From the NCBI RefSeq assembly GCF_001186125.1, contig NW_014040346.1, positions 47,360-94,068 of the forward strand: DNA of 46,709 nt, read 5' to 3'. The notes beneath the pieces are model-generated. The model was not told the DNA's origin, did not search any database, and saw only the letters and a list, made by a program, of their open reading frames with translations. Shown piece after piece: positions 1-11,800 of the stretch. This DNA comes from Sphaeroforma arctica JP610. Lineage: Eukaryota > Opisthokonta > Ichthyosporea > Ichthyophonida. Made by a program: the position numbers and the translations under genes. Position 1 is the first letter of the stretch, and every line of letters begins with the position of its first letter.

Positions 1-45
1 GTATGTATGTATGTATATAGTATACGTATATGTATATGTATATAC

Positions 46-101
<56 letters not shown>

Positions 102-110
102 ATATATACA
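1..110. repeat. TATG/TA/TG microsatellite
   Basis: The window opens in simple sequence: GTAT repeats, then a (TA)n run, then about 16 TG units, then TA again. The short open frames across it read as Tyr/Val/Cys/Ile strings and are not genes. Confidence 0.95.
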
Positions 111-640
111 TGAAATATGGTATTTTTCAGAAATATGCCATATGTACCATATACATATGTACACATATTCACGAAATATATAATATAATAAAGTATATGA
201 AATAAAACGTATATGCGATAATATATTACCAGCTATAAACCAGCTACTATACACCTGTACAATTCCTTTAACTAGCTACAAACTACAGCCACCAACTGCA
301 AAAAACAGTCAATATGCCTATATAAATCATTTGAAAGAACTGCATAATAAAGGCTATATGCCGTGAAATACTGCATATTATATTTCGTAAATATGTATAT
401 ATTGTACTTTATATTGCATATTTCATAAATATGCCATATTTCACAAGTATGGCATATTTCAGAAATATGGCATATTTTAGAATATGTCATATTTATGGCA
501 TATTTCAATTTTTAAATACCAAATATTATTATTTTTGCCGTATTACGTATTTTTTTTCCAAATTTCATGTCATATTTCATATTTTATATGTAACGTTTTC
601 AGTGCATATTTTTTTTAAATAATAATACGCCAATTTTTTG
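111..640. repeat. AT-rich array of ATATGCCATAT-like motifs
   Basis: Variants of an AT-rich, near-palindromic motif (ATATGCCATAT, AAATATGGCATATTT) recur in both orientations. They are densest at about 415-510, with isolated copies near 115-155 and related TTTCATATTTTATAT runs to about 620. No coding frame is credible. It could be satellite-like DNA or the end of an unrecognised element; I cannot assign a family. Confidence 0.6.
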
Positions 641-1914
641 CCATATTCACTATCGAAAGTATGTGCTGCTCGGTCAGACAGTGACTCCAGTCCGACCGTC
701 CATGGAAAGTTCTACACATTCTAAATATTTTTACGTGGTTTTGCGCCTTTTTTTTATACAAAATCAATATATATATCATGTACTATTTTATAGTAAATAT
801 TTACTGAGGTGATTGAGGCCCTGAGCTGTGAAGGCGACATGCGAACTGCGGGTTGCGGGTTGTGTCGGGTACTTGGGGGCTTAGGCAGTTGGGCGTCCAC
901 TGTGGTCACCATTGACTCAGTCCAGTGAGTCCACACTCCACAGTCCCCACTCCCCCAAGATTGGCCCAGGGCCCAGGGCCCAGCCCAGGAGGTTCTGACC
1001 AGCAGAGTGTGCTCTACTCTACTAGGTACTATGTAGTAGAGTGCGCTCATACTTGACAGTTGACTCACAACTTGACAGTCACAGAGTGCCTCAGAGGCTC
1101 AGAACCTCATTTCACTGTCCAGTCTCTCCCTCTCACTCTCGAGGAGTCGGCACTCGGCACTCGGCACTCGGCACTCGGCTCTCGGCTCTCGGCTCTCGAC
1201 CCTGGGGCCTGGGCGTCTACCCCGAGGGTATCGGCCCTTGGGCCCTCGGCTATTTTTAGTATTTAACCTTCATGTGTGTGAGTCTTAGAGACCTCTGAGA
1301 CGTGAGTTCATGAATCATCATAGTCCCCATTTTTGAGTTGGAGTGGCTTTTTGTGACCGTGTTCTTCATAGATGATTGGTAGTTGATAGACCCGAAACTC
1401 GAATTTTATAAATTTCAACTCTGTTCTATTTTGAAAAAGAACCTAGTGGAAAGATGGGAGCTAACCTGTACCCTCAATTCGTTCCTACTGTACTACATAC
1501 ATAGTGTTGATGTTTTTGAGAAACAAAAAGCAAAATTAAGAATCTCAATGAAAAACGTTTATATTTTTATTATTGTTCATTTACGTTTTTGTACAAAAAA
1601 GAAGTGAACGTCACCTGCTATCAGCCTGTAAGCAATGTATGACTGTATGCCGTTTGGTGCAATCGCAAATTGCCGCATTGTAGTAGTTTTTTAAATAAAA
1701 TCAAAATAGAAAGAACAAAATCAGTTTTTAAAAACATCACCCTCACTATTCTCCAAATTTTCTCTCTTATTATAAACAATAATTGGAATTTTTACCCATA
1801 AGTCCCGAATAATCAAGCCAAAACCTCGGCCAAATTGAGTATGTAATATGTTTTCATTCACCTACATACATATATTTATTTTATCTGTCCGGGTGATATT
1901 TGTCCTATTATGTG
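641..1914. other. Intergenic, repeat-rich, no gene seen
   Basis: Short GC-rich, low-complexity patches lie near 845-1020 (GGGTTGCGGGTTG, GGCCCAGGGCCCAG) and 1147-1250. From about 1260 the sequence is AT-rich and featureless. The open frames on both strands are short and low in complexity, and I could not support any as a gene. Confidence 0.6.
1147..1199. repeat. 7-bp minisatellite (CGGCACT / CGGCTCT)
   Basis: About four copies of CGGCACT are followed by three of CGGCTCT in an unbroken 7-bp register. Because 7 is not a multiple of 3, all frames read as similar Ala/Leu/Gly/Ser/Arg strings, which explains the overlapping short open frames here. Confidence 0.9.
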
Positions 1915-3005
1915 CAGTCATACCTCTTTATATGTCTACCTCTTTATATGTCTACCTCTTTTAAGTGTCTACCTCTATATATGTTCATTTTTCATTTGGG
2001 CCGACCCTTCTAGAGCTGGCCCACTTTTGGGGCCCTGGAACTAATTAATCAGAAGCTCTCAGTTTAAATTTTTACTCATCATCAATATTTCCTAGAGTGA
2101 TCCAACATTCCAACCGTAAGTGGGCCCCGGGATACAATCTCAGTGAGGCTTCATATGTGTAGTCTACACACAGTGAACACGCCATAGGTACACTTCTTCT
2201 TCATGGAGGATACTCCTAGCTTAGGTCGCTGTTGCACGAAAGGGTGCACGATCACGCAACCAACATCAGGTGCTCACAAATGTACTGCGATCGTAATATG
2301 CATGCCTTTTGTGGCGTGCATCCTGGGGAGGGGTTTGGAACGAATTCGATCAGTTACTGCTTGTCTACAGATAACTGCAAGCCACCAAATGTATCAACAG
2401 CAATCCAATCAGACGAATTGACGCCACCTGCATCTGCAGCATCACTGTTAGATCAGACAACTACTGATTCTGATGCAATGCAGGAAGTTGATACGACACA
2501 ATCTAGGTCTAAACAAGGTGCATCGTCTGGGGTTAATGAAGCGTCAGACACAATAGTGAAGAGACTGTCTTATAGTATTAAAAAGAATGTGTACAAACAA
2601 ACTGTGTTATCAAAGGTGTGTGCCGTTCCAGCAAAGAGAGTTAATCTAACAAACAACGAGAAAGGTGTCGTCGTGCGCACTATCAAAAAGAGTGAATATG
2701 ACTTGAGCAAGCCATGGAGAGATAACTATAAGAGTGATTTAGTTAAAGAAGCCGTACAAGCTGCACGTACAACATATGGTATAAGTATTAAAACTATACA
2801 GAGGTTTATGATCGCTGGAGAGAAAATTATTAGTCTGTCTACCGAAATGCATGCAAAAAGGAAATATCGTGAGAGAAAGGGTACTATCAGCTCCATATCT
2901 GTCCTATGCACCTCACAGGTAGTACCTGACCCAGACATGTCTACCTCTATATATGTCCAATTCTTGGCCCTGGGCGGAACCTGGACATATATAGAGGTAT
3001 GACTG
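1915..3005 (+). mobile_element. Short DNA transposon, pogo/Tigger-like ends
   Basis: The left end begins CAGTCATACCTCTTTATATG (1915). The right end, read on the reverse strand from 3005, begins CAGTCATACCTCTATATATG, giving inverted termini of about 22 bp with one mismatch. CAGTCATACCTC-type termini are typical of the pogo/Tigger/jerky branch of Tc1/mariner, which duplicates TA on insertion. TA follows the right end, but TG precedes the left end, so the target duplication is not clean. A TCTACCTCTWTATATG subterminal motif repeats several times at 1919-1985 and again at 2939-2957. At about 1.1 kb with no DDE catalytic domain visible, this looks like a non-autonomous, internally deleted copy. 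Confidence 0.7.
2203..2930 (+). pseudogene. Decayed zinc-finger frame inside the transposon
   Basis: The frame starting at 2203 encodes RCCTKGCTITQPTSGAHKC. From about 2285 the zinc-finger pattern continues one frame over (frame open 2232-3002) as CDRNMHAFCGVHPGEGFG, then cysteines. Together this is the C-x3-C, HKC, C-x4-H-x2-C pattern of zinc-binding modules in many transposon-encoded proteins, split by a frameshift. A Ser/Thr-rich stretch follows, then a Lys/Arg-rich helical region (about 2640-2900) that could bind DNA. The second frame runs into the right terminal repeat. No catalytic domain is present and I cannot name the parent protein. Likely non-functional. Confidence 0.5.
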
Positions 3006-3336
3006 TATCTGATATTTTATAGAGGGTTATGCCTATTTTAATTTAAAAATCAAATTTATGCAACTCGGCATCGGACACTCTCTGTAGAGTTTAGTCTGTA
3101 AATGTAGAGATGCCTTGGGGCTCTGGGGCCTGGGCCCTGAGCGAGGCTCTCGGGGTTATATTTATATTTTTAGATAAACTCTAGGCCATAGAAATGCATA
3201 CGTGATCGGTGATACGACACGAACCGAATTGCTATATCTTTTTTTTAAATTCTACGCCTAAATATATATATAATAAAATCTTATGAGACGGCGGCAAATA
3301 TTTACTTCAGTTACTTACATATCAAAAGTAGCCATC
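3006..3336. other. Upstream region of the NDFIP-like gene
   Basis: GC-rich low-complexity sequence (3108-3160) gives way to AT-rich sequence with a T run and TATATATATAATAAA shortly before the gene. It probably contains the promoter and 5' UTR. No defined element can be named. Confidence 0.4.
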
Positions 3337-4146
3337 ATGACAGACACTAGTAGATATCAGAGGTTGGAAGATAATGACGTAGCGGGTGTGGAAGACAGTG
3401 AAAACGATGTTACACTGGAACGAGCGCAGTCTACTACGACATCCGGATTTAGCGCAGCCCCTCAGTATGAGGCAGTTAGTACCGACGCAGATCAAGAGTT
3501 AGATAAAGAGCCAATAAACGAGTCGACTAGTTTAGTAGCACACACACCAAGTATCAGCCAAAGCCCTGGCGGTATAAACATGGACGTACCTCCGCCCGTG
3601 TATAGTAAGAACGGCGTGTCAGGTACTGCAGACGTGGAGAAGAATCTACCTACATATGAAGACTATGAGAAAGCACACGAGCATGAAGACGAGTTCGACA
3701 CCAATCTACCAGAGCCCTATACTATGCCTATTGAATACAGTATGCGCGAAAACGGCCCAACTGTGACAGTATACGAAGGTTTTGATTTGGCCATCGGGGA
3801 CGATTCAACTTTTGTTGCTACCATGTTCATATCCTTTTTCTTAAATTGGCTCGGCTTTTTACTGGCGTATGTATTCAGTCGCACCATTGCTGGCAAGTGC
3901 GGGGCTACCTCAGGCTTTGGTCTGGGTCTCATTAAGCTGGTGCTAGTAGTTAAGGCGAGTACAGATGACCATCAGTCATCATCGCATTCATCCAGCAGTA
4001 CTGACAAGCAGGACGAGCAGTTTGCGAGTTGGTTCATGTGGATGCTGGTGTTCTTCGGCTGGTTCACTTTTGTAAGAGGTATCACCATATACCTGAAGTA
4101 CAAGCGCGAGTTTGCTGCTGTTAGGTCTGAGATCTCTGCTATTTAA
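3337..4146 (+). CDS. NDFIP1/2: NDFIP-like Nedd4-family interacting membrane adaptor
   Basis: One exon, 269 aa from the ATG at 3337; an in-frame ATG at 3283 would add 18 residues unlike the family. NDFIP1/2 proteins (Bsd2 in yeast) sit in Golgi/endosomal membranes, bind WW domains of Nedd4-type E3 ligases through PY motifs, and recruit them to membrane cargo. The acidic, Ser/Thr-rich N-terminus has PPVY at 86-89, LPTY at 104-107 and a weaker APQY at 41-44. Three hydrophobic segments follow: about 158-181, 185-205 and 232-253. The core motifs FLNWLGFLLAYVF, AGKCGATSGFGLGLIK and FVRGITIYLKY match the NDFIP domain closely. A Ser/Gln-rich insert of about 20 residues (207-227) between the second and third segments is longer than I recall for animal proteins. 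Family call secure; 1-versus-2 orthology not meaningful here. Confidence 0.93.
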   Translation: MTDTSRYQRLEDNDVAGVEDSENDVTLERAQSTTTSGFSAAPQYEAVSTDADQELDKEPINESTSLVAHTPSISQSPGGINMDVPPPVYSKNGVSGTADVEKNLPTYEDYEKAHEHEDEFDTNLPEPYTMPIEYSMRENGPTVTVYEGFDLAIGDDSTFVATMFISFFLNWLGFLLAYVFSRTIAGKCGATSGFGLGLIKLVLVVKASTDDHQSSSHSSSSTDKQDEQFASWFMWMLVFFGWFTFVRGITIYLKYKREFAAVRSEISAI

Positions 4147-4187
4147 AAATCGATTATCTCTAAATAGTAAGTATGTTTGATTGTCTT

Positions 4188-4269
4188 CGACGGTTCTCAA
4201 CTCTCGGGGATAAGAAGGCTTTGAATAGCGACGGTTCACAACCCTCGGGGATAAGAAGACTTTAAATAG
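4188..4269. repeat. Two-copy 41-bp tandem repeat downstream of the NDFIP-like gene
   Basis: Two units (4188-4228 and 4229-4269) share CGACGGTT, CTCGGGGATAAGAAG and AATAG with a few substitutions. They start 42 bases after the stop codon, so they probably lie in the 3' UTR. Confidence 0.85.
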
Positions 4270-6384
4270 CAAAAGTACGCCATGCGTTTCTGCTCAGGCG
4301 TAGTCCCGTAGGATCACTGGGCCACAAACGAAGGATCTGCGCAAGAAGCTGATGATTGAAAAATCAAGGACGATTTGGTCGTATGTGGTATATAGATAAA
4401 GAATATATATATATATATATATTCAGTATATGCATACGAAAATCTTTGTGTATAAATTTGCAGGTGTATAAATTATACGTGTGGGGGCTGGGTTGTCGTC
4501 GACAAGTCCAATCTATTCCTTGACGTGTAGTATATGATTATCCCTGGCCGGCCTTATGGTAGCTGTGGTTGCTACGAAGACGCAGACTAAACATTGCACG
4601 CCAGGACTGAAAAGTGGCAACAAACGGTGGGAGTAATATAGCGGTCGGATGGTTAAATAAATCAGCTGATCACCTTATCTTGGCATGTTGTTTTTGTTCT
4701 GCACATGGCAGTGTGACTTATAGCTTGATTTTTCCTTTTATATACAATCCTGAAGTTCGTAAGACCATCTATTTGCTTGGCTTTCCTTTCGTATACGAAC
4801 TATAAACTTCCAGCAGCTACAGTTATCAACATCGACTTCTTTTTTCCATTCTCCTTACCTGTGCGACGTAGCCGCACATCACCACACGATAGCAGAATCT
4901 CATCAAATGATACACAGAACTTACACCTGGTCCGACGTAATATCATGTGGATGGTTTTATGTATGGAGCTACTAATTGCTTGTTTACTATATCATACTTA
5001 CGAAGTAACTTTTGGCCGTTTTGAGATTAGATATCGAACACACAGAATAGATTAACAGCCAATTATCAGACTATCCAGAAGTCTGGGCCAGCACTCATGT
5101 TGCTCATACATACCGCATAGTCTAATACTGATGCTTTGTAGTCTGTACTACCACTTACTAAATAGAATAAAAAGCGTACAGATGGGGACTCGACTCAGTG
5201 CAGTCAATTCCTGGCACACTTATTTGTTGGTGGCTCCAGGACTCCACTGTCGGCCAGACTTATTCTCGACCCCACACTTGGTTGGTTCCAGCACTGTGTC
5301 GTGATTTTCGTCGTTTATGCCTTATCGCCTTTTGGCCTCATCAAAAGTTAATTTGTTTTAATTCTTCTTATATGCCACTATTCATAGATAGAGACTAATG
5401 TTCATTCATTTGGAAGTGATGTATGTGTTTTAGAGTGCCACGTATCTTTTACGAGTAGTTGGAACTATGAAGTATGGCTACACCTATTTGAAATATAATC
5501 GCAAATCAAACTCTATCTGACCTACGTATACGCCAATCAATCGCTCACCGCAACACATCTCATCATTGGACACATATATACACCCAGGGTTGTTGCCGAA
5601 CCATTAACTTATACTGAAGTGTCCAGTCATCATACATGCCAATTACTATCAGTGCTGCACTCTTGCCAGCTAGAATGGTTCGGATTGTGCCCCAATGTGG
5701 AGATGAATTTGATCAGAAATATACCCGATTGTGGTCAATAGATACAAACGTACAAAGCAAAGTATTCTCACTGTCAAACGGGTGTGTTGTGTGCTTTAGG
5801 CCGCTCGGCGATAAAGCTATTTAAGTAATTTGTCTGGTGAGTATACGTTTGTACCATCACCGTGGCAGATACCCGCGCATAAATTGTACAAGCCTGCGTG
5901 CACGGCAAGCAACCTGTTAGGGGGACCAAGCGGTGGAGTTATACGAATTGATTAGTCGAGTATATAGAGGGTAGACATAAGCCGAATATGGAACTGGTGT
6001 ACCCTGTCTCTGTAAAACAACCCACAAGTGATTGAGCTATCGAACATCCGCGCACACTGTACGTTGTTACCAAGCACGATTAAATAATGTGGCCTTGATT
6101 TTCTGGCATAAGTTCGTCCCAAAATACCCTAGCTTGTCGTGATGAACAGCATAAGTGTATATACTGCAAGAAATTCGCTACTGACGATACCAATTTGTAT
6201 CTAGGTTAGGTGCGTATAAAGCGGTATATACATATTTAGATATATTTGTATAACTGTATTATTCATCCACGTTTACAATATTCTCCACCTAAAATGGGTG
6301 TCTGTACTTTAAATAGAAACTGGTTTCTTTCTCACATCCCTCCCTGATAACTTACCATGCATTACAATACGGTCCAAAGATAAT
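4270..6384. other. Intergenic, no gene supported
   Basis: This stretch lies between the NDFIP-like gene (+) and the hydrolase gene (-), which converge. There is a (TA)n run at about 4401-4421. Open frames of 60-90 codons exist (for example 4777-5055, 5198-5398, 5636-5824) but show no domain, no homologue I recognise and no convincing splice partners. Confidence 0.5.
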
Positions 6385-6390
6385 TTTATT
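6385..6390 (-). promoter_or_regulatory. Poly(A) signal AATAAA for the hydrolase gene
   Basis: TTTATT on the plus strand reads AATAAA on the coding strand, about 70 bases past the stop codon at 6461, a normal spacing. Confidence 0.5.
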
Positions 6391-6460
6391 TCCACTCCTG
6401 GATGTTCTCATCTGGAAAAATAATACATTTCCCACATAAAAACATATACTTATATACGCA

Positions 6461-7852
6461 TCACTCCTCCAAATCTTCATTAAACTCCAAGGCATCTCTG
6501 TTGTTCTGGAAGCCTTCGCTCTCCTCGCGGAAGAACTTTCCATTGGGCTGCGACCCGGGGGGAGGGGTAGCGGCATACATCTCCTTGGGAATGCGATTGT
6601 ACATCTCAAATATGTATACCATACCGAATAGCAGCAAGCCTTGAAGATCCTTCTGAGTGAGCTGTATCTCGAATACAAGGTATGCCGCAAGCACGTAGAA
6701 GAGATGCACAGGCACCATCAAGAGCGCACACGGTGTGAAAAGGAGCGCCAATGCTATGACCCTGCACATAATCATGAAGTTAGGGTTCACATTGTACTTC
6801 TGTATATTCTTCTCAGCGAATGCACCGTTCATCATAATATTCTCATTTTCCCATAATCCCCTCGCACCTGAGGAGGAATTAGACTGTGTACTAAGACGTT
6901 TGTTCCAGCTACCACCTGTGATGAGCATGCCGTTATTTCTCCCGCCCATAGGGCTTCTCGAGTACTGTGTGCGTTTGTGGAATGATCTGCGTGCTTGCAT
7001 CTCCTTGGGGTCAGTACGTTCCACCAGCCACTCCACGCATAGTCTAATGGTGTGCATTGAGCCAGTATCGTTGTGCAGCTCATGTGCACCGCCCTCTACC
7101 CAGTGCGATCGCACGTCGTGAGTACTCACTTGCTGCACATACTCCTGTGTAGCGATGTGGCTGGTGATAGCGTCCGATGTGCCGTGGACAAAGAAGCACG
7201 GCACGTCCATCATTTGAGGGTTGTCAAATACCTCTTTGGCAGTGGTGAGTAGCTGATTACCAAACTTCACAGTCATAAAGGGAAGCATAAGCCTGTCGTG
7301 GAACACCTTGGTTACTTCGGCGTGATCGTCACTCAGGCCACAGGGGTCTATATTTGAGCTTATTAGAAACTCGCCGAGGACGCCCGCTGCCTGCTTGAGC
7401 ATCAGAGCCTTCCACCACGGCAAGGCCTTGGTGAGCTTCAAGAATGGTGATGCGATGATAGCCCCTTCAATACGAGATAATGGGTGGGTTTGGATGTATC
7501 TTAACACCGCCAAACCACCCATAGAGTGACCAAACAAGTATAAAGGTTTCATTGGATCAGCCTGCTGTATGAGTACGCCTATATCCTTGATTAACTCGGA
7601 GAATAAACCATCAGCGCGTGGGCCACCGCTGTATCCGTGGCCTCGCAAGTCAACTGTGTGCACGATGAAGTTCTGTTCTACAAAGGATTCGGAAACATGG
7701 TTGAAACGTGCAGAGTGCTCACCAAAACCGTGCACTAAGCATAAGTTCGCGTGTACATTCTTCTGTGCCTCGGGATCGGTGGGTCCGAATTTGCGATACA
7801 ACAAAAGGAGGCCGTCGAATGACGGGATGTACTTTTCTTCTAGCTGAGGCAT
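6461..7852 (-). CDS. Monoglyceride-lipase-like serine hydrolase with C-terminal membrane segment
   Basis: One exon, 463 aa. Residues 1 to about 285 form an alpha/beta hydrolase of the monoacylglycerol lipase / serine aminopeptidase S33 family, which splits monoacylglycerols or related esters. Oxyanion-hole motif LVHGFGEHSARF is at 39-50, and VDLRGHGYSGGPR follows at 67-79. The nucleophile elbow GHSMGG puts the catalytic serine at 110; the acid is Asp227 in HGTSDAIT and the histidine is His257 in GGAHELHND. All are intact, so activity is expected. Human MGLL is about 303 aa; this protein adds about 160 residues: a basic Ser/Asn-rich linker, two closely spaced hydrophobic segments (roughly 350-415), then an acidic tail ending DLEE. 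I infer anchoring to a membrane by the C-terminus. Substrate cannot be told from sequence. Divergent from LYS1, starts 1.04 kb apart. Confidence 0.93.
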   Translation of the reverse strand: MPQLEEKYIPSFDGLLLLYRKFGPTDPEAQKNVHANLCLVHGFGEHSARFNHVSESFVEQNFIVHTVDLRGHGYSGGPRADGLFSELIKDIGVLIQQADPMKPLYLFGHSMGGLAVLRYIQTHPLSRIEGAIIASPFLKLTKALPWWKALMLKQAAGVLGEFLISSNIDPCGLSDDHAEVTKVFHDRLMLPFMTVKFGNQLLTTAKEVFDNPQMMDVPCFFVHGTSDAITSHIATQEYVQQVSTHDVRSHWVEGGAHELHNDTGSMHTIRLCVEWLVERTDPKEMQARRSFHKRTQYSRSPMGGRNNGMLITGGSWNKRLSTQSNSSSGARGLWENENIMMNGAFAEKNIQKYNVNPNFMIMCRVIALALLFTPCALLMVPVHLFYVLAAYLVFEIQLTQKDLQGLLLFGMVYIFEMYNRIPKEMYAATPPPGSQPNGKFFREESEGFQNNRDALEFNEDLEE

Positions 7853-8889
7853 GGTGATAGTGAGGTGTTGCTGATGCCTACTAAAGCACGAGTATTGAAG
7901 TGTGCGAGTATGCTTACTTTTCTTTTATAGAAGTGTGCCTGGTTTTTATAACATGTGGTGTGATCATATGCAGCCTTATAAATCAAACAGGTGATTGCAG
8001 TTCTCCTTATAACTATGTAGTATGCGTGTACTCTCTCCAACTCTCTATGTAGTAGAGAGCAAATATTAAAATACACATATCAATACAAATTTTAAAATCA
8101 TACAACGGCGCCGACGGCAGAATGCAGATCCAGGCAGCCGGCAGGACAGTAGGACCGCAGCCTTTTTTTTTTCCACCTCTTATCGGCCTAGCAATCTTTA
8201 GTTTCTCACTATGCAAAAAGCCACAAACAGAAGAAGCCAAGAAGGCAATGTAATTAAGTATTTATGTGAAAAAGCATGTGATATTTTTCACGGTTCTATT
8301 CTAAATATAATCTATTTTACAGCTACCAATAGTTCTATTCTCGATTTCTCGTCCATCAACATTAGGAGATCTGAATAAGAATTCACCAATGCAAAATCTT
8401 TACCGAGGATAAAACCGAATCGTGGTGGTGCTAGTATACTATTACGAGACGTTTAATTGATGAAATATAACTTTTCTGAGACTCTATTGGTGTAATATGA
8501 ACAAGTTATATCTTTTAATTCACACATGTTAAAAGTATTTCTGAATAAAAATAGTTTCTATACAACATTACACTTTCATGATGTCATACATAATCTTATA
8601 AACAATCAATTACCATGATATCAGCGGCTAATAATATTTATATGCGTATTATGAGTGGTAGCACCACATGGCAGAATAGCGTGCAATCGTTCATAATACG
8701 CACTAAAAGTGTATGTGAATGACATGAATTATTTCTTTTACGTTCGATGATGTCAGGCGATCGATAAACAAACAGAAGCAGCAGGCCGCAGGGGAACAGA
8801 AATAAATATAATCCCGATTGCAAACCTTGTGGACGCCATATACACGCATACAGTATCACAACTCAACCAGACATACGCACACACACACA
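7853..8889. other. Divergent intergenic region between hydrolase and LYS1
   Basis: The starts of the two divergent genes are 1037 bases apart, so this must hold both promoters. It has a GC-rich patch (8106-8160), a T run (8165-8172) and a short CA repeat just before the LYS1 start. I see no TATA box or defined operator I would stand behind. Short open frames here have no support. Confidence 0.5.
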
Positions 8890-11800
8890 ATGACTAGTCA
8901 GCCCGTACATCTGTGGATCCGTGCCGAGGTCAAGTCTCAGGAGCATCGCGTACCTATCACGCCCGAGATCGTTAAAAAGCTCTTGGATACTGGATTTAAA
9001 ATTACCGTAGAGAAGCAACACGACCGATGCGTTGCAGATGCTGAATATGAAAAGTATGTGAGCAGCTATTGTTATCTTTGGCATTAGTATGTTGAGCGGG
9101 CAGGTTATTACACTCGTCTCTTGCATTATATCATTAAAAACCGGCGAGTATACAGTCTTGTGGCCGTTGAGTGTATGTAGTACACTAGGTTCTGCGTTCC
9201 ACCATCTGTTTAGACGTTTATACCATTTGGAGGTATATCGGCATTTCTACTGCGCATGCGTAATGGAACGTTGTATTATCAATAATATGCTGATGCGTTT
9301 AGAGAACTACGCCTCGTCTCATCTTGTTATGCTTGGAGACCATCGTGCTCTCCTACTTCTGGAGGTTTCCTAACTGTATATGTTAGGTTTCACTTACAAG
9401 TGCGTACGTGGGCTCAGGTTTCAGTAAAGTTAAGCATAGTAAACGGCCCCTCACGCTTAAGAGGATATAAGTGCGTAGTACTAGACTCGAATGTTTGCAT
9501 AGAGAATGCGCATTCCTAAATGTGTGGCGTGTGTCCGATCAGCGTTCAAACACAACGTAGCTAGGTATTGTATCGAGTCTGTGTTAGGTATCACTACTTT
9601 GTTTTCAGAGCTGTTCTTAGTTTTTTTTTATACTCTAATCTCCTACGGTGTCCCGTCATGCACACTCTACGATCAATATGGTGTAGTAGGCACACATCAC
9701 GGATCAATATGGTGTCTCGGGTTGATATTCTGTACAATGATGCATGCATGCAACTGGGGTATATGTATCATACCAGAAAGAAGAATAGGAACATTCCTAT
9801 ACAAGTCTGTATTCACTCCTCGACAGATTATGTGCTCCGATTTAAAAGTTATAGACCCTGGTTTGAAAGGCGTATAGGTGTGTTCACACACTATATTATA
9901 CGTAAGCGGTGATATGATGTTAGCGGGTGGGGCGCAGGTGTGTATAACTCGATATCTTTTCATACTTTCTCTGCGACGAGTGCATAAAGGTTTGGATGCA
10001 GATACTTGCATTCCGCACATTTCTCATCAGTAGTTACACCTATACCTCGATTTATTTATGTATATTGAAGTTCAAGTACTTTCACACTCTCTCGTTAGTA
10101 CTCCCACCATCCAATTTCCGATCCGTCCAACTATTAGTCCATGTATATTTGAGTAGATTCACACCGATACACACACCCTCACGAAATATGCAGGGTTGGT
10201 TGCACAATGGTAGAGGGAGGCACATGGAGAACTGCACCCAGTGATGCGTATATCTTTGGACTCAAGGAACTTCCTGAGAATGATGATTCGCCTTTGACGC
10301 ACACACACATCTACTTTGGACACTGCTTCAAGTATCAGGTACGAGTTTATCTTTTCATGTATTTATTTATATATATATATATATATGATCAGTTTAGGCT
10401 TAGATGAATGTGATGTGAGTATATGTCCGGTTCGAATATTTTTTGACAAGCATTATATATGCAAGCTTTGTAGTACTATATCAGGATAGTCGATCACCGA
10501 GATTGTACTGTCTTGATTAAACCTTGGTGCACCAAGTGTTGAGCTTTGCTGGACTCGGACATTCTCAGACACGTGAAGGAGCATATTGAGATATATCCGT
10601 CAGCTGATAAACAAGTTGGAAATAGTAATGTATTATCGCGGGCATGGATGTAAGACCCGTTTGGGATTGGAAGGTGCCAAATTTATATCGCAACGTCCGA
10701 TTACATGCCACATGCAAATTAATGAGCTCTGTAGCATTCTGAATCTGGTGAAATACTTGTGGTAATCGGTCGATCGTCGTTGCACACACAAGATAGGTAT
10801 ATCTTTTAGTACTATTCGACGGATACACAAAACCTGTTTTCGATCAATCTAATACACGAGCATACGCCTGCAATGTAGACAGGAGGGAGTGAACTTCTAT
10901 TACAATCTTGTGCTAGGACGATAGTTTTGCTGTATTTGAGGTAGATAGGTGAACGTCTCTTTCAAACTCTCGCGTCGGTAGCTTCGGATGCTATAAATCT
11001 ACAGGCCGGAAGGACTATTCTGTACATTACGTAAAGCAAGGCAATTCTGCTACATCTTGAGCTTTTCGTAGAAAACTTATGGATGGACCAAAGTAGAAAG
11101 CTAATCATATGTATTCATATCCCTTTCGTTGTGTATCTGTATAGACCGGCTGGAAGGATCTTCTCGCGCGTTTCCGTAATGGAAAGGGTGTTCTGTTGGA
11201 CCTAGAGTTCTTGCAGGATAGCGTTGGACGCCGAGTAGCTGCGTTCGGATACATGGCTGGCTACACTGGTACTGCTGTGGGAATTGATGTATGGTGCAAC
11301 CAGAAGTTGGGGTGAGTGGGCGTGTTATTGATATATGTGTATACAAAAATGTTCTATGTAGATTCGCTACTGAATAATTTGTGTGTGTTTCGCTGTACCA
11401 CCGGTTATCTTGATAGTGCTGTATGAATAGACCAAATTTGGCATTTAATTTATACTTTTTTACTGTTGTGTATGCACACATCATAGAGGTTGTCATGTGC
11501 GGCGGTACCACTATGAGAAATGACACACGAAGTGAAATTATGACTAGAGATGAAAGTATATATGGTATATGGCTACGTCTATATTAATTGATGCAGGCGC
11601 GAATAGTATGTAATTCCCATCCCTGTACCACGTACAATTCAATAGCCTACAGTCACGTTTGTGCGCAATATGATGTCGCCGACACACTTAGAGGTACTTG
11701 AAGGTACCTACATGTACAACGTTTGCACGCACCTCTTCATAAAACACCCAAACAGATGAATTTAGAAGATGAGACGGAGATATACGTGCCTGTATGTAAC

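Noticed and set aside
9506-9912. Overlapping open frames of 114-123 codons
   Set aside because: They lie in LYS1 intron 1, overlap each other in different frames and have no domain.
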